Positions 59,001 through 64,000 of a stretch of DNA of 64,000 nt are shown here, one piece after another (within the stretch, counting starts at the first letter, position 1; each line of letters starts with the position of its first letter). Made by a program: the position numbers and the translations under genes. The DNA is from Desulfobacteraceae bacterium (lineage in GTDB: Bacteria > Desulfobacterota > Desulfobacteria > Desulfobacterales > Desulfobacteraceae): contig JAAEMK010000557.1 in the NCBI GenBank assembly GCA_024225635.1, positions 93,587-157,586 on the forward strand. Direction: 5' to 3'. The notes under the pieces were generated by a model. That model was not told where the DNA came from. It searched no databases and saw nothing but the letters and a program-made list of their open reading frames with translations.

Positions 59001-60164
59001 AACTCCACCTCCGAGGATACCCTTGACTTCAGTTCCTATCTGACCAGCCGCTTTTCATCCAGCGGCAGCGATGTATCCGAGAGCGTGATTGTCGCTACTC
59101 CGGATATCACTGTCGTCGGTACCGGCACCACGGAAGACGCCAATGCCAATGAGGTTATTGTCTTGAATGACTTCCAGGAAGACAAAGCCGCCGGCGAAAC
59201 CTGGGATAACCTGACAGAAGACAATTTCCTCGAAGCCATTAAGAATGAAACCGGCACCGATAACGCCTACGGCAACATTGGCGATACCAGTTCCGACGTT
59301 GTTTACTATGGTGATACTCTGGTTGACAGCACCCAGTACAATGTCTTCATGGTTGAGAACGACCAGAACCAGGGAGAATACAAGGTCTTCCAGGTAACAT
59401 CAACTATTGGCGCCAACGGTGCGGGTGAATTCTCCGATGCCAAGCTGATCACCAAACTGGATCTCGGCGCTTCTTTCGACCAGAATGATGATGCCAACGT
59501 TGCACCTACAGTTGCTGCTTCACTTCCCACCACTGCTTCCGCCATGATCGGAACCGCCACAACATTGGATGTCCTGAGCCATATAACTGATGATGACGGT
59601 GATGCTCTTGAAATTTCTGCCGTCTCAACTAGCGCCGGCGGAACGGCTGTTGTTAATGATAACGGCACTCCGGCTGACACCACCGATGACCTCATTTCCT
59701 ATACCTCGGCTGCAGGCTTTACAGGTCAGGAAGTCCTTACCTTTACTGTAAACGACGGTCATGGGCATAGTGTAACTCGCGACGTAACTTTTAATGTAAG
59801 CGCCACTACTGAAAATGCTGTTGATATGGCCAACGGCGGAAGCTACACCGCAACAGACGGCGTCGTTGATGTATTCACGTATCAGCTGGATTCCACAAGC
59901 GGCCGGGCTGTCCAGGCAGACGGCACGGTGACCATTGAAGGCTTCAATGTTGCCGAAGATCGTCTGGTGTTCGATGATGTTGAAGGCGGTACCATGACCG
60001 CTGCTAACTTCGTGACTTTTGCCGGCGTAAGTATTGCGGAAAACCCGTTTGCCGACAATACCATCATAGCATTTGATCCTAATACTGAAGGTGAATCCGG
60101 AATAATCACCCTTTCCGGTATCCAGGATGCGGATCTTTCAACTGTTGACTTTTCTATTGCATAG
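56025..60164 (+). CDS. Large S-layer/RTX-like surface protein with DUF4214
   Basis: The product is 1379 residues, acidic, with no N-terminal signal peptide, as expected for type I secretion. The start is DUF4214 (about 1-105: QVSQLYVSVFGRASEGAG, IAQIYENTLGKTDDTVGM). Calcium-binding RTX-type motifs are scattered (EGNAGDDMFYAD, DGKGGNDTLEA, DGGSGNDTITF near 687, GGAGNDTINTPG near 724, DAGSGDDTVYSD near 742). A cadherin/Ig-like unit lies at about 1165-1265 (DDDGDALEISAVST). The last 100 residues have a hydrophobic, low-charge export-signal character. AAGGAGG precedes the ATG, and a sigma-54 promoter lies upstream. Confidence 0.85.
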   Translation: MALTQTQVSQLYVSVFGRASEGAGNTYWQTNQADMTTTADVMLATDAAKDYFGATLNDNAAFIAQIYENTLGKTDDTVGMAYWVEELEAGKSKGEVIVALIDAALADNNAGDAQDQFKNKVDVSDYTATNINTVTTTDAFKAFIDGVDHTADSVAEGKGEVDAAKTASTGEKHYLTANQDKGTEFEGNAGDDMFYADVVQYGGPQVNSLATGDVLDGKGGNDTLEAQVTEGLYMGDTNMAIQPRTSSIETVKLEALEANMGSGENSEVYVNAKNMLGVDKLASWHSDANLTIQNLTTQDESGTARNLSEMTIGMEYSGNNDSHWDESDFKVYFDQDYLNPRQVFSNKYVSYELMNEDAYDVDSSRPLDGVIIERLDFTLNGTVYKLAPYIEEDVAGLGDEVVDYNDLLAAVSTAVDALKAANPKDAELQKLEVQLGKNFTSDNGRVGRAIDFVIPGSQDDGSLNVLSVFEQQAQLDPAEGANAVANSNRWESASETTPDNTQELRINVDLEKVGLAGDGGELVIGSMNKGESDDNSYNADRSGSGIDTFDVTVYGNDGKPTSLSGLRSTNNTLKEVNVKTDDAQTGTYADLTIGNSHSAETGFGLKDVQTFDASGFKGNLTLGAKLTDDVVAKYMNLVDDQENQADDNISFNYTLGEGNDNLNLEITDANEAAAGTTTREDFDLKIDGGSGNDTITFKINDSTANVNDNWYANHVDNANIEIKGGAGNDTINTPGAGTVKIDAGSGDDTVYSDNTGEIKAQWVVNAANSDIADLDGLDGLGAVAPRMLQGAKLTVTFAAANQVNEAGMTQPDAVEDVVGYESEEVIISVDATGTQAEVNQAIKAAINDDLVLNKLLVATDGPEDTIVITSKIDGAFDTDDLSFNIQEITLADLTTAEQDQLKNDYKVLMNDSTAVLDQKVLEDAADFFADKANIAELVANGSSSAFDSDNIINAGNGQDVVVMGTGETSQETLVFENFGLGKVTVVNFDDDDNSTSEDTLDFSSYLTSRFSSSGSDVSESVIVATPDITVVGTGTTEDANANEVIVLNDFQEDKAAGETWDNLTEDNFLEAIKNETGTDNAYGNIGDTSSDVVYYGDTLVDSTQYNVFMVENDQNQGEYKVFQVTSTIGANGAGEFSDAKLITKLDLGASFDQNDDANVAPTVAASLPTTASAMIGTATTLDVLSHITDDDGDALEISAVSTSAGGTAVVNDNGTPADTTDDLISYTSAAGFTGQEVLTFTVNDGHGHSVTRDVTFNVSATTENAVDMANGGSYTATDGVVDVFTYQLDSTSGRAVQADGTVTIEGFNVAEDRLVFDDVEGGTMTAANFVTFAGVSIAENPFADNTIIAFDPNTEGESGIITLSGIQDADLSTVDFSIA

Positions 60165-60177
60165 AGATTGAAACCTG

Positions 60178-60206
60178 ACTGTCCCGGAGCCGGTCTTCGG
60201 GACAGT
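60178..60206 (+). other. Hairpin between the two S-layer-like genes
   Basis: ACTGTCCCG (60178-60186) pairs with CGGGACAGT (60198-60206) around an 11-base loop. It is not followed by a T tract. The remaining gap to the next gene is AT-rich and ends in AAGGAGA; no promoter was clear. Attenuation or processing could set the ratio of the two proteins. Confidence 0.4.
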
Positions 60207-60298
60207 TGAAAAATGCAGAAAAAAGGCATTAAGATCGGAAGCTTTTAAAACAAGCTTTTGATAAAACAATTGTATAACTATTTAAGGAGAATCAAAGA

Positions 60299-63256
60299 AT
60301 GGCTATTTCCTTTACCCAAGGTAATGACTTTATTATCCCAACAGAAAACGACCAGACATACCTGGGTCTAGCAGGTAATGATACCTACATCCTGTCCACC
60401 ACAACCGTCGCTGCAGACGCTACCTTCGTTATCTCTGACACCGAAGGCGCCAACAAAATTCAGCTGGTTGACGGGCTCGAGATTACATCCAGCTCAGTTA
60501 CCAACGACGCCGTCGAGCTGACCCTGAGCAACGGCGCCAAGGTTCAGATTCTCGGCGCAAGCAGCTTCGGTTATGAGGTCGGCGCCAACATCACCGCTGG
60601 TGATACCGCCACATCCCAGACCTATGACGACTTTGTCACAGGTACTCTTCTGACAACCGTACCGGCCGCAGGCGAGCCTGCTGCCGAAGGCGGAACGGTT
60701 GTTGTCCCAGACAGCAGCACTCCCGCTACTCCCACCTTCAGCGTAGCTGCATCCGAAGCTACCGTAACCGAGGGCGGAACCGCAACCTTTACTGTTTCCC
60801 TGAGCGCTGCCCAGGGAACTGCTACTACAGTTGCCTACGCCCTTGCAGGTACCGGCGGAGCAGTCCTTGGTACGGACACAACTACGGTTGCCGATGCCAC
60901 CCTGACCTTTGCTCCCGGCGAAGTCAGCAAGACAGTTACTGTTCCTGTAACCTTTGATACCACAGCAGAAACAGGCGAGGGCATGACCCTGACCCTGTCC
61001 GCACCGAGTACAGGTACGGTTCTTGGTACTGCAACAGCGGATGTTGCCTTTGCTGATTCTGTTGCACCGACCTTTACGCTGACTTCCGATGCTGTTGCTG
61101 GTGCAGCTACTGAAGAGGGACAGACCATTACCTATACCATTACGCCTGATAGCATTACGGATAAGGCCTATACCTTTACCTTGAGCACATTGGGTGACAC
61201 AGTCGGTGGTGTGGCTACAGCCGCAACTGCAGCTGATTTTTCACCTGCTTCACAGACAATTACTTTTGCTGCAGGTACAACAGAAGCACAAACTGTTGTT
61301 CAAACTATTGTGAATGATGGATCATCTGAAGGTTTGGAAGGTTACAAAACTTCATTGTTGGATTCAAGTTTTAAAGAGGTTGCAACTTCTACAGGTATTA
61401 TTACTGATCCGACAAGTGGCACGGGTACCGGTACGACTTACACTCTTACTACTACGACTGATAACGTTCCGGGTACCACTGGTAACGATACGATTATCGG
61501 AGATCTAGGCACTACAGTTACCGTACAAGGTTCAGATCAGATTAATGGAGGAGCTGGAACCGACACCTATAATATATATGGAGCTTTTACTGCCGGTACT
61601 TCTGCTACAGGTGTTGTTACTAATGTAGAGACGCTTTCCATAGCGACTGTAGCCGATGCGGCTCAGGTCTTCACTTCTTTGACTAAAGCTGCAACGGGAA
61701 TTGAGAATATTGTAATAGAAGATGCTTCATTACTTGGTACAGCTACTATTACTACAACAGCCGGTCAATCTTTAAGTTTAGCTACTGGATCGTCGAATGG
61801 CTCTACTGCTGCAGGCACGGAGACATGGGCTGCCTCTGCAACTGATACAACCTTGAATCTTACGCTGAATGGCTTCCAGGGAAGTTCGACCGGAACAGAT
61901 ACTGCTTTAACAATAACAGGCGCATTAGCAACAACACAGAATCTTGCTTCGACTGGCGCAGCAAATGCAGTTCCGACATTAACCCTGGCAGCAACTACTG
62001 ACAAACTTGTTGTTACAGGCGATCAGATGTTAACTGTGGCCACCAATGTAATCTCAGGCGCCTCTGCGACAAAGCTTTTGACAATCGATGCTTCTGCAAC
62101 AACAGGCGGAACTAACATTGCGCTTGCCGCTGCAACCAATGCCGCATTTGTATTCAAAGGTGGTTCCGGCACTGATGCTATTAAATTTGCCGACAACGCT
62201 CTGGCGTCGCTGACTAGTGGTGCTCAGCTTGACGGCGGTGCCGGTTCTTCGGATAAGTTGGGTATCACTGATACAGCTTTAACTGCTGCTGAGTTAAGCG
62301 CGATCAATGCTGTAACTAACTTTGAAGTGTTGGGTTTAAATGCCGACATTACCCTTGATGGTAGTTCTTTGACCTCAGTAAAGTCATTTGCTGTTGATAC
62401 AGCAGCACTGACTGACGTCATTTCTAACATGGCAACTGGTGCTACGGTAGCACTGAATGCATCTTCAACCGCGCAAACCTATAGTAGCTCAGTTGGAGTA
62501 AGTGATCTTGCTGTTAATATTGGCTCATCAACAAGTGCAGCTATAACATCGACTGCCCTGACAATTGGGCAAACAGCTGTAGCACTCAGTTCTAATGGAG
62601 CTACTGGTGTGACCAATGTTATTACCACGCTAGCTAATGCAGACAATAGTGTTTATACTCTTACTGGTGCTGCTGGTTTAACAATCACTAATGCAACGGC
62701 TGCAACATCGACAGGTTCAAAATTCGATGCTTCTGCAATGACTGGTGCTTTAACAATCAAGGGTAATGGCACTGCATTCGCTGCAGGAAGTGGTTTGGGT
62801 GATATTCTTATTGGTGGTAGTGCTGCAGACACAATTACATCAAGTGTTAATGGCGCGACAATGACCGGTAACGCAGGTGCGGATACTTTTGATATAAGCG
62901 TTGCATTAGGTGGTACATCTTCAACAGCTCTATTACCTGCAATTACTGACTTTACAAAAGGTGATATAGTTAAATTTGCTGCTTTCAACGGAACCGGTGT
63001 TTTTACTGCAGCAAAACTTGATGTAAGCGGTGCAGCAAATCTTGCCGCAGCATTAGACTTGGCAGCTGCTGGTACTTCCGGTGCTACCAATTCTACTGTC
63101 AAATGGTTTAATTATGGATCCGATACATATATTGTTGAGGATAATACGGATGATGCAACATTCGCTGCCACGGATATTGCGGTTAAACTAACAGGAACAT
63201 TGGATCTTTCTACATCCACTTTTACTGAGGCATCTGATACTCTAACTTTTGCTTAA
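60299..63256 (+). CDS. S-layer-like surface protein with Calx-beta domains
   Basis: The product is 985 residues, Ala/Thr/Gly-rich, with almost no Cys and no N-terminal signal. The beginning (TQGNDFIIPTENDQTYLGLA, then GNDTYIL) has an RTX-like calcium loop. Two Calx-beta-type domains lie at about 145-255 and 258-365. A long, repetitive beta-rich region follows with GGAGTDTYNIYG near 420. The C-terminal 120 residues (ITDFTKGDIVKFAAF, WFNYGSDTYIVEDNTDD, VKLTGTLDLSTSTF) resemble C-terminal segments of type I-secreted S-layer proteins such as RsaA. GC at third positions drops sharply after about residue 260, indicating a mosaic gene. Confidence 0.85.
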   Translation: MAISFTQGNDFIIPTENDQTYLGLAGNDTYILSTTTVAADATFVISDTEGANKIQLVDGLEITSSSVTNDAVELTLSNGAKVQILGASSFGYEVGANITAGDTATSQTYDDFVTGTLLTTVPAAGEPAAEGGTVVVPDSSTPATPTFSVAASEATVTEGGTATFTVSLSAAQGTATTVAYALAGTGGAVLGTDTTTVADATLTFAPGEVSKTVTVPVTFDTTAETGEGMTLTLSAPSTGTVLGTATADVAFADSVAPTFTLTSDAVAGAATEEGQTITYTITPDSITDKAYTFTLSTLGDTVGGVATAATAADFSPASQTITFAAGTTEAQTVVQTIVNDGSSEGLEGYKTSLLDSSFKEVATSTGIITDPTSGTGTGTTYTLTTTTDNVPGTTGNDTIIGDLGTTVTVQGSDQINGGAGTDTYNIYGAFTAGTSATGVVTNVETLSIATVADAAQVFTSLTKAATGIENIVIEDASLLGTATITTTAGQSLSLATGSSNGSTAAGTETWAASATDTTLNLTLNGFQGSSTGTDTALTITGALATTQNLASTGAANAVPTLTLAATTDKLVVTGDQMLTVATNVISGASATKLLTIDASATTGGTNIALAAATNAAFVFKGGSGTDAIKFADNALASLTSGAQLDGGAGSSDKLGITDTALTAAELSAINAVTNFEVLGLNADITLDGSSLTSVKSFAVDTAALTDVISNMATGATVALNASSTAQTYSSSVGVSDLAVNIGSSTSAAITSTALTIGQTAVALSSNGATGVTNVITTLANADNSVYTLTGAAGLTITNATAATSTGSKFDASAMTGALTIKGNGTAFAAGSGLGDILIGGSAADTITSSVNGATMTGNAGADTFDISVALGGTSSTALLPAITDFTKGDIVKFAAFNGTGVFTAAKLDVSGAANLAAALDLAAAGTSGATNSTVKWFNYGSDTYIVEDNTDDATFAATDIAVKLTGTLDLSTSTFTEASDTLTFA

Positions 63257-63303
63257 ACGCAAAAAATACAAAATACGATAAATCAGTATCTTTGTAACTA
63301 AAT

Positions 63304-63336
63304 GGCCCTCATCACCTCGGTGGTGGGGGCTTTTTT
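63304..63336 (+). terminator. Intrinsic terminator after the second S-layer-like gene
   Basis: GCCCTCATCACC and GGTGGTGGGGGC form an 11-12 bp stem with a two-base spacer at the tip, followed by six T. It lies 48 bp past the stop. Confidence 0.85.
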
Positions 63337-64000
63337 GTTTGCCCGGCAAAGCCGGCAAACCCGTCCGTTTGAAAGAAAGTAAGCGATCAATTAACCGCAT
63401 CTTTTCAGACCTGCCAGGCCGTGGCATAGTAAGCCAACTTTTACATTGAAGGAGGCTTATTCGGAAAAAGGGGACAGATTTATTTTTCAGTCTCAAATTG
63501 TAGAGTAGTCCGGTGATTTGATAAGCCTTTCGGTTAAAAAAACGGTTGGGGCGTTTGCTCCTTCGCTCTCTCTGGTTGACTCTGATGGTCTGCCAATGGC
63601 GGTCGCTTCCCACACAATGGCCTATGAGGAAGCGATCTCCGTCCGTATTCTGATCAGTGGAGATTCAACTTCGGGCAATGATATGACTGCGGGCGTAACC
63701 AAAAGCTGGATCATCGAGATCAGCGATAGCCCATAGGCCGCCCAGGTGAGACATTCTTCCGGACAGAGACGAATGCTTCGCCAATCAGAATAATCGCTTG
63801 GATTCATATCACATCATCAACCGGACAAGATAATTGTCGTCGGGCGCATTCCCATTTTTCCGGTTACGCAGCTAACGATGAAATATGTGAATTTGCCATT
63901 AGTTTCAGACAATTCCAACGCCCTGATTTATAGTATGATCGTAACATGATCATTTTTTCAGCATTTTCCTTGTACCAAAAAATGCAGGGTCCTTTAAGCC
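63337..64000. other. Gene-poor right end of the window
   Basis: No gene can be supported in this 664-bp stretch. Short frames are present on both strands but none has a convincing ribosome-binding site or recognisable domain. One + frame (63518-63736, with SLVDSDGLPMAVASH) weakly recalls a DDE transposase core and may be a decayed insertion element. Confidence 0.4.
63464..63489. repeat. Solitary RAYT-type repeat
   Basis: AAAAAGGGGACAGATTTATT is the poly-T half-type unit seen at the RAYT gene. It stands alone in the downstream flank of the S-layer-like gene. Confidence 0.85.

Noticed and set aside
63518-63736. Transposase-like frame with SLVDSDGLPMAVASH
   Set aside because: Similarity to a DDE transposase core is slight and short, with no terminal repeats or full catalytic set.

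Overview
The window looks like a chromosome segment of a Gram-negative, outer-membrane-bearing bacterium, most likely a deltaproteobacterium of the Desulfobacterota (Desulfobacterales-like). The reasons are the gene content and order (tol-pal-cpoB-ruvCAB, lon-tsaB-psd, greA-rpoZ), GC-rich third codon positions, TTG starts supported by Shine-Dalgarno sites, sigma-54 control, and abundant RAYT-type repeats reading GGGGACAGATTT. No species is assigned. No rRNA, tRNA or CRISPR array was recognised.

Region 1 (1-10.7 kb, all + strand): end of tolA, tolB, pal and cpoB, which form the envelope Tol-Pal machine. Next come ruvC-ruvA-ruvB, then a tight four-gene set: a Csd6-like YkuD/NTF2 enzyme, a one-pass membrane protein, a Csd4-like M99 carboxypeptidase and a bactofilin. 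This set resembles the helical cell-shape pathway of Helicobacter. rplM and rpsI follow, unusually separated by a cluster of palindromic repeats.

Region 2 (10.7-24.4 kb): housekeeping genes, namely exonuclease I, a PilZ protein, HU, a CheX phosphatase, a prepilin peptidase, Lon (with a histone-like AAGKK repeat tail), tsaB, psd, a remnant of pssA, greA, rpoZ, a TtcA-type thiolase, folE2, a PBP4-type peptidase and an M18 aminopeptidase.

Region 3 (24.4-31.5 kb): a cassette of an LPP20-like lipoprotein, an OmpA-domain protein, another lipoprotein, a DUF350 membrane protein and a membrane-fused spermidine-synthase-like enzyme. After it come a RelE/StbE-type toxin-antitoxin pair and a RAYT transposase bracketed by its own repeats.

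Region 4 (31.5-38.9 kb): a tightly packed sensory/uptake operon (orphan substrate-binding protein, histidine kinase, sigma-54 response regulator, TonB-dependent receptor), followed by a secreted CAP-like protein.

Region 5 (39.0-55.8 kb): a surface-glycan locus behind a strong sigma-70 promoter. It encodes two GDP-mannose-dehydratase family enzymes, a Wzm/Wzt exporter with a carbohydrate-binding Wzt tail, several glycosyltransferases (a glycosyltransferase-DUF4214-coiled-coil-methyltransferase fusion and a three-module glycosyltransferase), a secreted FG-GAP/DUF4214 protein, a TolC-like channel and an acyltransferase.

Region 6 (55.8-63.3 kb): two large adjacent S-layer/RTX-like proteins of the type exported by type I secretion. 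The first lies behind a consensus sigma-54 promoter. Regions 5 and 6 together suggest a glycan-anchored surface layer, by analogy with the Caulobacter S-layer/O-antigen pair. The last 0.66 kb holds no gene that can be supported.
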